Numbered from the stretch's first letter, positions 17,043-24,328 are shown. The stretch is 36,689 nucleotides of DNA from an uncultured Bacteroidales bacterium (GCA_937910305.1 CALEPS010000055.1:1-36689), one strand, 5' to 3'. Notes: a model not told the origin generated them from the letters alone. A program made the numbers and translations.

Positions 17043-17849
17043 TTACCATGCCAACGTTGCGACGACAGGTTTATGATCGGATCCGGGAGCGTCCGGAACG
17101 ACGCATTGCTTTGGCTGTAGCGGGTCGGAACACAGGATATAGTCAATCCGCACTCCTATTCCTTCTTTTTCGCAAGTCGTTCCTCTTTGCCAGAAATAGT
17201 GGGTTTCGTTCCATGCGTCATGTAAGTTCTCGCTTATATGCCGGTAAGCGAAACCGAGGGAAGGAGAGTTGAAATCGCCAACCACAATGACCGGGTACGG
17301 ACTTTCATCTATCTCTTTGCGTACCACCCGCGCCTGATTCTCCCGCAGGGGGATAGCCCTGTCCCATTTGGCTTTGAGGCGCCTGATAGCAGCCCGGATA
17401 CCCTTGTAGTCACGTATGGATTCTATCTCTGCCAAGTCTTCCGTGGTAAACTTGTAGGACTCCAGGTGGTTGTTTATGATCCGGAATGTATCCGTCCCGA
17501 TAACCATGTCGCACCGGTTGGACAGGTTGCCGCTTGTTTCGTAATGGATACTGTGTTTGTTGATTAGAGGATATTTCGCCCAAACCATCGTGCCGTACTG
17601 GTGGCGTTTGTTATAGACCGAGAAATCGATATACGAATAAGGATATTTCTTGCTTAGCGTGCGCTTGACATCCGGAAGCGTGAGAAACTCTTCGTTCTTA
17701 TAGACATCCACTTCCTGCAAACATACTACGTCGGCATCCTGAGACAGCAAGTATTGCAATACTTCGTTCTTCTCAGGTTTCTTGAATTCACCCATACGAC
17801 CCGTGTTCCAGGTCAGAACAGTGATAGCTATAAGGACCAGATCCAGCAT
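17043..17849 (-). CDS. Endonuclease/exonuclease/phosphatase family protein
   Basis: The 268-residue protein has the EEP fold signature: LTWNTGRMGEF (Asn), VVCLQEVDVYK (catalytic Glu), IINNHLES, VIVVGDFNSPS (Asp/Asn pair), RIDYILCS and the terminal APGSDHKPVVATL (Asp-His). Family members hydrolyse phosphodiesters or phosphomonoesters of nucleic acids, lipids or inositol; the substrate here cannot be told. Many Bacteroidetes homologs carry N-terminal membrane helices, whereas here only a short hydrophobic start (MLDLVLIAITVL) is left. The start at 17849, one base after the porX stop, was preferred to an ATG at 17888 that would lie inside porX. Confidence 0.85.
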   Translation of the reverse strand: MLDLVLIAITVLTWNTGRMGEFKKPEKNEVLQYLLSQDADVVCLQEVDVYKNEEFLTLPDVKRTLSKKYPYSYIDFSVYNKRHQYGTMVWAKYPLINKHSIHYETSGNLSNRCDMVIGTDTFRIINNHLESYKFTTEDLAEIESIRDYKGIRAAIRRLKAKWDRAIPLRENQARVVRKEIDESPYPVIVVGDFNSPSLGFAYRHISENLHDAWNETHYFWQRGTTCEKEGIGVRIDYILCSDPLQPKQCVVPDAPGSDHKPVVATLAW

Positions 17850-17850
17850 C

Positions 17851-19431
17851 TTAATGACTCTTAGGCACCAAAGTAACCAGGGGAACAATCATTTCTTCCA
17901 GCGAGATACCGCCATGCTGGAATGTATTGCGGAAGTATTGAGCGTAGTAGTTAAACTGGTTCGGGTACGCAAAGAAATCACTGCCGGTACAGAACATATA
18001 ACTGCTGCTCACATTCGGGCATGGCAAGCCGGCGCGTTTCGGCTGGTTTATAGTCATGACATTCTTCGAGCTGCAATTAAGTGCTTTGCCTACCTTGTAG
18101 CGGATGTTCGTATTGGTGTTTTTGTCGGCAATGATTTGTATAGCGTTTTTGACACGGGTGGTACCATGGTCCGTCGTGAGAACCAATGTAAATCCGCGTT
18201 CGGCAGCAAGCCGCAGCAATTCATAGGTAGGGGAATGTCTGAACCAGCTGAGAGTCAGGCTGCGGTAAGCCGCTTCGTCGTTCGCTAACTCCCGCATGAT
18301 CTTACTCTCCGTACGGGAATGGGAGAGCATGTCGATGAAATTGAGTACAACGATATTCAGCGGAGCCTGCACTCCCTTGAGTTGATGGATGACCCGTTCG
18401 CAGAAATCGCTTTCGTTCACCTTCCAATAGTTGAAACTCTCTCTTCTGCGATAGCGGTCGAGCAGGGTCTGAACCAACTCTTTCTCATACTGGTTCTTGC
18501 TATCTTCGTCCCCTTCTTCCACCCAGTATTGCGGATACATCTCCTGTATCTGCAACGGCAGCAGACCGGAGAAAATAGCATTCCGGGCATATTGCGTGGC
18601 GGTAGGCAGGATAGAGGTATATTGCTCCTCCGTACGGATGGAGTAGAACTCGCTTATCAGCGGCTGGATCATCTTCCATTGGTCATACCGGAAGTTATCA
18701 ATGACGCATAGCAACACTTTCTCTCCCTTGTCCAGAAGCGGGAAGACAGTATGCTTCATCACGTCCGGCGACATAATCATGCTTGCGTCTTTGGGCGAAG
18801 CGGTCTTTCTGCTTTCTACTATCGACACGTAGTTCTTGGATATCCATTTGGCAAACGCAGCATTAGCCTGCGTACGTTGATCCTCGATCAGGCTGTGCAT
18901 GCCCGAATGACCGCCTTGCTCGGGTTCCAAACCGGCTAATTCCAAATCCCATTTGCTGAGCAGGCGCTCGATTGCCTGCCATTCCTCGATAGTGGAAGCG
19001 GTATCAATGAGATAGGTGATGTCGCTCCATTCCTGGCGGTAACTCTGCTGCACCTGTTCCGTTACGATCTCCTGTTGGTGGATATGTTTCTTCAGGCACA
19101 AGAGGATCTGGGAGGGATTGACGGGCTTTATCAGATAGTCGGCTATCTTCTCTCCGATAGCCTGCTCCATGATATGCTCTTCTTCGCTTTTGGTGATCAT
19201 CACCACGGGTATTTCCGGACGCAGACGTTTTATCTCCTGCAGCGTCTCCAACCCGTTCATACCCGGCATGTTCTCGTCAAGAAAGATAATATCAAACTGC
19301 CCGTTTTGGACAATATCAACAGCGTCCTCGCCGTTGGAGGCTGTTGTTACGTCGTAGTTTTTTCCTTTCAGATAAATGATATACGGTTGCAACAAGTCTA
19401 TCTCATCATCAACCCAAAGTATTTGGCTCAT
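17851..19431 (-). CDS. porX: PorX: response regulator fused to a PglZ-type phosphodiesterase domain
   Basis: The 526-residue protein starts with a receiver domain: ILWVDDEIDLL (acidic pocket), phospho-acceptor FLDENMPGMNG at about residue 52, VVMITKS and the conserved lysine in YLIKPVNPS. After a helical linker comes a PglZ/alkaline-phosphatase-like domain with VLLCVIDNFRYDQW, FIDMLSHSRTE and LVLTTDHGTTRVKNA (metal ligands). This domain order and length match PorX, which with the sensor PorY controls type IX secretion genes in Bacteroidetes and cleaves oligonucleotides in characterised members. The 5' end overlaps the rluD-like gene by 23 bp, and the EEP gene starts one base after its stop. 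No T9SS structural genes are in the window. Confidence 0.93.
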   Translation of the reverse strand: MSQILWVDDEIDLLQPYIIYLKGKNYDVTTASNGEDAVDIVQNGQFDIIFLDENMPGMNGLETLQEIKRLRPEIPVVMITKSEEEHIMEQAIGEKIADYLIKPVNPSQILLCLKKHIHQQEIVTEQVQQSYRQEWSDITYLIDTASTIEEWQAIERLLSKWDLELAGLEPEQGGHSGMHSLIEDQRTQANAAFAKWISKNYVSIVESRKTASPKDASMIMSPDVMKHTVFPLLDKGEKVLLCVIDNFRYDQWKMIQPLISEFYSIRTEEQYTSILPTATQYARNAIFSGLLPLQIQEMYPQYWVEEGDEDSKNQYEKELVQTLLDRYRRRESFNYWKVNESDFCERVIHQLKGVQAPLNIVVLNFIDMLSHSRTESKIMRELANDEAAYRSLTLSWFRHSPTYELLRLAAERGFTLVLTTDHGTTRVKNAIQIIADKNTNTNIRYKVGKALNCSSKNVMTINQPKRAGLPCPNVSSSYMFCTGSDFFAYPNQFNYYAQYFRNTFQHGGISLEEMIVPLVTLVPKSH

Positions 19432-20461
19432 AATTTCTCCATTTGTTGATAAGGTTGGTCATATCTTCCGGCCATTCGCTATCGAAGAACATGCGTTCGC
19501 CTGTCCGCGGGTGGGTAAAACCAAGGGTCTTGGCGTGCAGCGCCTGACGCGGACAGAGCGCAAAGCAATTCTCGATATACTGCCGGTATTTTTGTGTACG
19601 GAGTCCTTTTAGAATCTCGCACCCGCCGTATTTCTCATCCCCGAAAAGAGGGTGTCCTATATGCTTCATATGCACGCGTATCTGGTGTGTACGGCCTGTT
19701 TCCAAACGGCACTCCACCAGAGTGACGTACAAAAACTGTTCCAAAACCCGCCAGTGAGTGACCGCTTCTTTAGCTTGAGGGCACTCTTCCGGGTCCCAAA
19801 CCCTGTATAGGGTCCTGTCTCTGTTATCCCGCGCAAGCGCGCCTTCCACGGTGCCGCAGTCTTCCTTGAACGTACCCCAGACAAGCGCGTTGTAGGTCCG
19901 CTCCGTCGTATGGTCAAAAAACTGCTTGGCGAGATGCGTCTTGGCTTCCGGTGTCTTGGCAATCAACAGAAGTCCGGATGTGTCTTTGTCTATACGGTGG
20001 ACCAGACCGATGGAAGGATCGTTTATATCTACCATCTGGTCATTTGCCATTTGGCCATTGTGCTCGAAATGCCAGGCGAGGGCATGCAGGAGCGTGTGCT
20101 CGTAATTGCCGTGACCGGGATGAACAACTAATCCTGCCGGTTTATTGACCACCAGCAGATCCTCGTCTTCATATACGATATTGAGAGGAATATCTTCCGG
20201 CGTAATGGTAAAATCATGCGGTTCATGATCCAGCAGCACTTGGATTATATCTCTGGGTTTGACACGGTAATTGGAGGCAACCGCTTTTCCGTTAACCCAT
20301 ATGTTGCCTGCATCCGCAGCCGTTTGGATACGGTTGCGGCTGGTATTGGTCATGTGCTCTGCGAGATATTTGTCTATCCGTTCTTTTCCTTGACCCTTAT
20401 CTACCTCGCACCGCCATCGCTCCCACAACTCTTCGTTTTCTATATCCGGATCTAAAACCAT
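19409..20461 (-). CDS. rluD: RluD/RluA-family 23S rRNA pseudouridine synthase
   Basis: The 350-residue protein has an N-terminal S4 RNA-binding domain (RIDKYLAEHMTNTSRNRIQTAADAGNIWVNGKAV). The catalytic domain has NIVYEDEDLLVVNKPAGLVVHPG and the RluA motif II GLVHRIDKDTSGLLLIAKT, where the aspartate of HRIDKDTSG is the catalytic residue. The end has TGRTHQIRVHMKHIGHPLFGDEKYGG. It converts uridines to pseudouridine in large-subunit rRNA; which sites cannot be read off, so the symbol is by closest type. It overlaps the PASTA gene by 10 bp and porX by 23 bp, so the operon is translationally coupled. Confidence 0.92.
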   Translation of the reverse strand: MVLDPDIENEELWERWRCEVDKGQGKERIDKYLAEHMTNTSRNRIQTAADAGNIWVNGKAVASNYRVKPRDIIQVLLDHEPHDFTITPEDIPLNIVYEDEDLLVVNKPAGLVVHPGHGNYEHTLLHALAWHFEHNGQMANDQMVDINDPSIGLVHRIDKDTSGLLLIAKTPEAKTHLAKQFFDHTTERTYNALVWGTFKEDCGTVEGALARDNRDRTLYRVWDPEECPQAKEAVTHWRVLEQFLYVTLVECRLETGRTHQIRVHMKHIGHPLFGDEKYGGCEILKGLRTQKYRQYIENCFALCPRQALHAKTLGFTHPRTGERMFFDSEWPEDMTNLINKWRNYEPNTLG

Positions 20462-21273
20462 GTATCTTCTTCGGTATGTGTATCTCCTCCGCTTGCCGCT
20501 TTCTCTATGTCTTTAGACAGCCGCAAAGCAACAGTCTCTCCCTCTATCAGTCTCTCGCCTGCGTTCGGGGTCTGGCGGTAGATATATTGGATAACGCCTT
20601 CTTCTTCCGGTTCGTCGTATATTACCGCTCCCACGGTGAGCCTGTGTCTGAGCAACAGACTCCGTGCGTCCTGCAGCGTCAAGCCGATGACGGACGGCAC
20701 TTCCACCTCTTCTGTGCCACGGCCGAAGCCTACAACCAGCCGCACTTTCGTTCCTACCGCCAGTTTCTCTCCCGGCTGTACACTGACGCCGTTACATTTG
20801 ACATCCAGCACCAGATCTCTGAAGGCGGAAGGCTCATAGTCATAGACGGTGTCCACCTGCAGACCCATGCCGCGGAGAGTGGTCTCCGCCTGGCGGTAAC
20901 TGATATCTTGCAGGTTCGGCATGGTCACCTGGCGTTTCGTAGTAGCGTTGATTGTAACATATACAGCGCGTCCGTGTTTGGCATGAGAGTCCGGCTTGGG
21001 GTCCTGATCTACAATCGTGCCAAACGGCACTTTGTCCGAATAGGTGGAGTCCACAATGACCAGATGTAATCCCTGTTCCGCCAGGACAGGCACTGCCTCT
21101 GCTTCTACCAATCCGCGTACATCGGCTACTTCCACCTCTATGCCATGCTCCGTATAACGCTTCAGATAAGCGATTAAGGCTACAAGGATACCGATACCCA
21201 GAACAACAGCCAAAAGGATATTCCACCCGACGAACTTGAAGTCGGACTTATCGAAAAAACTCAATTTTTTCAT
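20452..21273 (-). CDS. PASTA-domain membrane protein
   Basis: The 273-residue protein has a short cytoplasmic start (MKKLSFFDKSDFKFVGWN), one membrane helix (about residues 19-40) and then three extracytoplasmic PASTA-like repeats. Their typical phrases are VADVRGLVEAEAVPVLAEQGL, TMPNLQDISYRQAETTLRGMGL and VPSVIGLTLQDARSLLLRHRL, each ending near GTxVxLxxG or the equivalent. PASTA domains bind cell-wall fragments or serve as spacers; this protein has no kinase domain. The order PASTA protein, pseudouridine synthase is common in Bacteroidales. A clear promoter lies just upstream on the minus strand (21301-21294). Confidence 0.88.
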   Translation of the reverse strand: MKKLSFFDKSDFKFVGWNILLAVVLGIGILVALIAYLKRYTEHGIEVEVADVRGLVEAEAVPVLAEQGLHLVIVDSTYSDKVPFGTIVDQDPKPDSHAKHGRAVYVTINATTKRQVTMPNLQDISYRQAETTLRGMGLQVDTVYDYEPSAFRDLVLDVKCNGVSVQPGEKLAVGTKVRLVVGFGRGTEEVEVPSVIGLTLQDARSLLLRHRLTVGAVIYDEPEEEGVIQYIYRQTPNAGERLIEGETVALRLSKDIEKAASGGDTHTEEDTWF

Positions 21274-21293
21274 AAAAAATACAATTTACTGCG

Positions 21294-21325
21294 CAAAATT
21301 ACAATTTTTTTTGGATATATGCAAA
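21294..21325 (-). promoter_or_regulatory. Promoter of the PASTA-rluD-porX operon
   Basis: On the minus strand TTTG at 21325-21322 and TAATTTTG at 21301-21294 are 20 bases apart. The -33 region overlaps that of the divergent plus-strand promoter at 21310-21341. Confidence 0.7.
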
Positions 21326-21341
21326 AAAGATAGTATTTTTG
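21310..21341 (+). promoter_or_regulatory. Promoter of small lipoprotein gene 1
   Basis: TTTG at 21310-21313 and TATTTTTG at 21334-21341 are 20 bases apart. The -33 region TTTGGATATATGCAA is identical to that at 28100-28114 and nearly identical to that at 21868. Confidence 0.7.
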
Positions 21342-21486
21342 CACCGTTTTTCGCAAAAAGGCGAAACAAAAAGTAAAATAAAGCTTTATTAACTTAAAGT
21401 ATGAAGGTTTGTGCTAGTCGAGTGTAAGTTCACTTACACTACTCGACGAAGCCAAAGCTCCAGAAATTTTAAATTTTTTAAAATTT
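21342..21486 (+). promoter_or_regulatory. Structured 5' leader, copy 1, with an 8-codon upstream ORF
   Basis: The leader contains a short ORF, MKVCASRV (21401-21427), whose stop codon lies in the left arm of a hairpin (agtgtaag 21421-21428 with cttacact 21433-21440, extended by gtcg/cgac). A conserved block gaagccaaagctccagaa and an A/T stretch run up to the ATG at 21487. Copy 2 at 21900-22046 is almost identical. It could be an attenuator or translation-control leader. Confidence 0.5.
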
Positions 21487-21729
21487 ATGAAGAAAGTTAT
21501 TCTTATGGTAGCTGTTGCAATGGCTGCACTCAGCTGCGCAAACAAAGAGGCAGAGAAAGCAGAAGAGGCCGCTCCGGCACCTGCAGCAGTAGAGGCTCCG
21601 GCTCCCGCTCCCGCAGCAGTTGAAGCACCGGCACAGGAAGAGACACAGGCTCAGAAAGAGGCTTCTCTTATCGAGCGTGCTGTCGAACTCGGTCACGATG
21701 TAGCAGATGAGGTTGAGAAAAACAAGTAA
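21487..21729 (+). CDS. Small Ala/Pro/Glu-rich lipoprotein 1
   Basis: The 80-residue product starts MKKVILMVAVAMAALSCANK, a lipoprotein signal with the lipobox ALSC. The mature part is a low-complexity Ala/Pro/Glu stretch containing the repeated phrase PAPAAVEAPA, then a charged helix (ASLIERAVELGHDVADEVEKNK). It has no recognised domain and may act as a periplasmic spacer or be anchored in a membrane. It shares its promoter, leader and signal-peptide type with the 46-residue lipoprotein downstream, so the two arose by tandem duplication with very different mature parts. A strong hairpin terminator follows at 21763. Confidence 0.75.
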   Translation: MKKVILMVAVAMAALSCANKEAEKAEEAAPAPAAVEAPAPAPAAVEAPAQEETQAQKEASLIERAVELGHDVADEVEKNK

Positions 21730-21762
21730 GCACTATTTTACTTGTGAGATCATCTCACATGA

Positions 21763-21786
21763 AGCGGCCTTCGGGTCGCTTTTTTA
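21763..21786 (+). terminator. Terminator after lipoprotein 1
   Basis: agcggcc and ggtcgct form a stem closed by the stable tetraloop ttcg, followed by six or more T. Confidence 0.85.
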
Positions 21787-21867
21787 TTATATAAATCTGT
21801 TTGTAACTAACAAAATGCAATATTCAGTAGCAAAAAGCAAAATTTATTGCACAAAAATACATTTTTT

Positions 21868-21899
21868 TTTGGATATATCGCAAAAAAGTAGTACTTTTG
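21868..21899 (+). promoter_or_regulatory. Promoter of small lipoprotein gene 2
   Basis: TTTG at 21868-21871 and TACTTTTG at 21892-21899, 20 bases apart; this is a duplicated copy of the promoter at 21310. Confidence 0.7.
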
Positions 21900-22046
21900 C
21901 ACCGATTTTCGCGATTTTGCGGAAAAAATAGAAAAATAAAGCTTTATTAACTAACTAAAAGTATGAAGGTTTGTGCTAGTCGAGTGTAAGTTACTTACAC
22001 TACTTGACGAAGCCAAAGCTCCAGAAATTTTAAATTTTTTAAATTT
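21900..22046 (+). promoter_or_regulatory. Structured 5' leader, copy 2, with the same upstream ORF
   Basis: The same MKVCASRV ORF occurs at 21963-21989. The hairpin pairs agtgtaag (21983-21990) with cttacact (21994-22001). Relative to copy 1 the loop is one base shorter and one outer pair becomes G-U, so pairing is kept. Confidence 0.5.
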
Positions 22047-22187
22047 ATGAAGAAAATGCTTCTTATCGTAGCTGTTGCTTTCGTAGCAATGAGCTGCGGC
22101 AACAAGTGCTGCGAGAAAAAATGCAACCAGGACACTTGCAGCCACGACACCGTTGAGGTTGTTGAGGCTGTTGAGGTAGCTGAGTAA
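22047..22187 (+). CDS. Small cysteine-rich lipoprotein 2 (46 aa)
   Basis: The ATG at 22047 opens MKKMLLIVAVAFVAMSCGNK, with the lipobox AMSC. The mature part, about 30 residues, has four more cysteines (NKCCEKKCNQDTC), a histidine and an acidic tail of VE repeats ending VEVAE. The cysteines could bind a metal or form disulfides; there is no known family. The leader, promoter and first residues are duplicated from the gene at 21487, which argues that both are real. It is followed by a hairpin terminator. Confidence 0.7.
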   Translation: MKKMLLIVAVAFVAMSCGNKCCEKKCNQDTCSHDTVEVVEAVEVAE

Positions 22188-22208
22188 TCAGAACTTGTTA
22201 GCTCAAAG

Positions 22209-22240
22209 AAGAAGCGACGCATTTGCGCCGCTTTCTTTTT
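22209..22240 (+). terminator. Terminator after lipoprotein 2
   Basis: gaagcgacgc and gcgccgctttc form a GC-rich hairpin followed by ctttttg. Confidence 0.65.
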
Positions 22241-22250
22241 GTTTATGAGT

Positions 22251-22352
22251 GCTAAATGAGTCGTAAATGACCCCGCGCCCTTGGCGCGCTAAACAGAGCG
22301 GAGCTCGCTCAACAGCAAGCTCCGCTTGCGCTAAACAGCGGCTTCGCCGCGC
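22251..22352. repeat. Mini-hairpin array and 23-bp dispersed repeat
   Basis: 22251-22273 is the exact reverse complement of 4134-4156. Next come four short GC hairpins (about 22275-22289, 22296-22310, 22316-22328, 22338-22350) separated by taaaca or aaca spacers, a layout like that at 1983-2078. The rest of the 315-base gap to 22502 holds the pseudogene fragment below and a hairpin gggatt/aatccc near 22476-22491. Confidence 0.6.
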
Positions 22353-22391
22353 TTAACCTTGGTGGGCGGCGTCGTACTCCTCGCCGCAGAC
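22353..22391 (-). pseudogene. 3' remnant of a paralog of the gene at 22503
   Basis: On the minus strand this encodes VCGEEYDAAHQG and a stop, nearly the same as the end of the neighbouring gene (VCGQEYDSAHQG, stop). At DNA level, 22353-22369 and 22503-22519 differ at one base in 17. The similarity fades upstream of the VCG codons, so only the last 13 codons can be claimed. Confidence 0.6.
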
Positions 22392-22502
22392 CTTCCGTCG
22401 CGGGCAAACCCCTCGTATAAGTACCAAAACTCCGTTTTAGTAGTAAATACTCGGGGCAGCTCCGCTCTCCCCAGGGATTAAAAATCCCCGGGGGTCCCAA
22501 GG

Positions 22503-22841
22503 TTAGCCTTGGTGGGCGGAATCATATTCCTGCCCACAGACTAACCAAAGGTAGGCGGTCATGGTCTTTTTGCCGGTGGCGAGGTCCTTCTGGGCGATGA
22601 AGTCCAACTGGTCCTGCGAGATCTTGTTCAGATCCTTCCGGCGGGTAGCTACCATCGCACGCACCTCGGTGAAGCGCTCACGGAGCGCCAACTCTTTCGC
22701 ACTCGGCTGGGAGGTACGTTCGCCGCGGACGGATGTGAACTTCAGACCGGTCAGTTTGGCGTAATTGTAAATCGTGCGAAATTTCTTACTGATCTTGCCC
22801 GATATATGATGCACCGGGTCTTCAAATACAACTTTTCCCAT
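22503..22841 (-). CDS. Uncharacterised small protein, paralog 1 of a local family
   Basis: This 112-residue basic protein is not recognised. It starts MGKVVFEDPVHHISGKISKKF and contains SQPSAKELALRERFTEV, then a helical region and GKKTMTAYLWLVCGQEYDSAHQG. Shared positions with the genes at 22993 and 24000 suggest a distant family: a GK(I/L) near residue 16-20, a short beta-like segment, then (P)SxxE(L/I)xxRxxF, and a final (K)xxTLRGY-like segment with a tyrosine a few residues later. A 3' remnant of another copy lies just downstream. It has no signal peptide or membrane helix. Confidence 0.6.
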   Translation of the reverse strand: MGKVVFEDPVHHISGKISKKFRTIYNYAKLTGLKFTSVRGERTSQPSAKELALRERFTEVRAMVATRRKDLNKISQDQLDFIAQKDLATGKKTMTAYLWLVCGQEYDSAHQG

Positions 22842-22992
22842 AGTTAAAATTTGGTTTAATGGTTTAACAAATTGGTTACTTTGTTCTCGATTTTGGGAGT
22901 TTTCTGGAGCAGATTAGGTTTTTCTTGCAAGGGAGTTATGGGGTCCATAATGACCGAACAGAAAAGCCTAATGTGCCCAGAAAAAACCTAAA

Positions 22993-23298
22993 TCAAAGCT
23001 TCGCGTATTCTTTCGCGATTACATACCCTCTCAGGCTCTTGTACTTGCTCTGAGCCTTGTACTCAGCCTCGTAAGCTGCTTTCTGCGTGCTGTCCGCTAA
23101 AGCAGCATTAGCATTGACCACCGCCTGTTTGAACTTACCCTGACGGGCGATCTCCTCCTCGCTGTACGCCTTGGTTCGCGGGTTGCAAATCTGACTGGTG
23201 TACTGTGTCTGTCCGCGTTGGGCGAAGATGATTTTCGAGTGCTTGCAGATCTTGCCTCGAAATGCCGTAAACGGCGCTTCTAAATTGATTTTACTCAT
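22993..23298 (-). CDS. Uncharacterised small protein, paralog 2 of a local family
   Basis: This 101-residue basic protein starts MSKINLEAPFTAFRGKICKH and contains YSEEEIARQGKFKQAVVN, an Ala-rich helix (ANAALADSTQKAAYEAEYKAQ) and ends KYKSLRGYVIAKEYAKL. The GK near residue 16, the xSxEEIxxxxKF segment and the LRGY end mirror the genes at 22503 and 24000. A possible -7 box lies far upstream at 23645-23638, which would give a leader of more than 300 bases rich in hairpins. No function can be assigned. Confidence 0.6.
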   Translation of the reverse strand: MSKINLEAPFTAFRGKICKHSKIIFAQRGQTQYTSQICNPRTKAYSEEEIARQGKFKQAVVNANAALADSTQKAAYEAEYKAQSKYKSLRGYVIAKEYAKL

Positions 23299-23659
23299 AG
23301 TTAAGATTTGTTTTTGCGACCGCCCATATGTCCGCTACTTTCGTATCGACCATATATGGGCGATCTGGTTATTAATGATTGTTTCTTTCGGCGGCATTTT
23401 TGCCGCCGGTTTCTATTTCGTTCATTGTGCCGGATGGTATCCGGCTTCCCTCCATGCAGGGAGGGTTAGGGAGGGCTTTTTTTCCTTCCTCCCACGTTGT
23501 CCTGTGCCCGCGATTTCTGCTTATGCAAAAACACGAGCCGCTTACGAGAGACATACGAGACGATAGCGACATCAAAAACACCGGACTTCTGATTTCGCTT
23601 AACCGCTCAAACGATTGCTACTCTCAAAAATCCGGTGCAAAGATAGCATCAAAGTAACT
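23299..23659 (-). promoter_or_regulatory. Long hairpin-rich gap or leader upstream of the gene at 22993
   Basis: No gene was found here. A TATCTTTG -7 box (23645-23638, minus) starts the region, though a good -33 is not visible. Inside are the IR cgcccatat/atatgggcg (about 23322-23358), a perfect GC hairpin cggcggca/tgccgccg (23390-23408), gccgga/tccggc (about 23428-23445), a C-run/G-run repeat (23447-23478), and an outer pair caccgga (23579 region)/tccggtg (ending 23637). Confidence 0.45.
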
Positions 23660-23986
23660 TTAGTGTTCCTCCAAAGGTGCAAATTTTTGCAGAAAATCGT
23701 ATTTTTTCCGTTTCCTTGCCTGATTGAAGAACCATTTGACGATGCAATAAACTCTTTCGGGGGTTATCTTGTGTTTCTCCGCCACCTGCCTTCGCGCCTC
23801 ATGCTCCGAAGCACCCTTGTCCCGAAGCACAAAGTAGTCATCCACTACTGCCTGATTGCGTACTTCTATCTGATGCCGTTTCTCCGACATCCGGTACTCA
23901 TTCGGGTCATGTACCAAATACGGTACGTCGTATAAAGGATAGAGGTTATTTACCATTTTTTCATTTACCATTTTTTCATTTACCAT
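23660..23986 (-). CDS. Small protein with a helix-turn-helix-like segment
   Basis: The protein, about 108 residues, contains VVDDYFVLRDKGASEHEARRQVAEKHKITPERVYCIVKWFFNQ, which reads like a sigma-region-4 or transposase-type helix-turn-helix, preceded by YPLYDVPYLVHDPNEYRMSEKRHQIEVRN. It may bind DNA, but this is inference. The N-terminus MVNEKMVNEKMVNN is encoded by a tandem atggtaaatgaaaa repeat, so three in-frame ATGs (23986, 23971, 23956) are equally spaced candidates. The longest one that does not enter the upstream gene was taken. It lies 13 bases after the gene at 24000 and is likely in the same operon. Confidence 0.55.
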   Translation of the reverse strand: MVNEKMVNEKMVNNLYPLYDVPYLVHDPNEYRMSEKRHQIEVRNQAVVDDYFVLRDKGASEHEARRQVAEKHKITPERVYCIVKWFFNQARKRKKYDFLQKFAPLEEH

Positions 23987-23999
23987 TTTGTCATTTTTA

Positions 24000-24323
24000 T
24001 TACATCCATTCCTTGTATAACCGCCCATAGGCATAACCCCTCAACGTGCAGTATTTCTTGCCGTTAAACTTGTACCCAGCGGCTTTCCATTCCTTGCGCA
24101 AGAACTCCCATTGTTCGGGCGTTAGCCGGTTGATAGCCTGCGTCAAGGTGGCAAACCGCTGCCGTTGTTCAATCTCTTTGGGGCTTGGCGGCGAACTGCG
24201 TTTTTGTGGCATCTGCATCACAATCTGCTTGCCGTTTTTCACTTTGTAAATCCGGTTTCCCAACTTCCCGCGCAGCATCATCTCCGTCCCGCGAACTGTC
24301 TTTATTTCTACAATCTGTGCCAT
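24000..24323 (-). CDS. Uncharacterised small protein, paralog 3 of a local family
   Basis: This 107-residue basic protein starts MAQIVEIKTVRGTEMMLRGKL and contains NRIYKVKNGKQIVMQ, SPPSPKEIEQRQRFATL, a helical region with EQWEFLRKEWKAAGYKFN, and ends KYCTLRGYAYGRLYKEWM. It is the clearest family member: the GK, PSxKE(I/L)xxRxRF and LRGY segments line up with the genes at 22503 and 22993. The start at 24323 was chosen over an ATG at 24563, which lies deep inside the upstream gene. It starts five bases after the stop of the gene at 24329. Confidence 0.6.
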   Translation of the reverse strand: MAQIVEIKTVRGTEMMLRGKLGNRIYKVKNGKQIVMQMPQKRSSPPSPKEIEQRQRFATLTQAINRLTPEQWEFLRKEWKAAGYKFNGKKYCTLRGYAYGRLYKEWM

Positions 24324-24328
24324 AATTT

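Noticed and set aside
22309..22500. A 63-codon minus-strand frame with arginine- and proline-rich text
   Set aside because: It lies over the hairpin array and the remnant of a paralog in another frame; it has no start context or homology.
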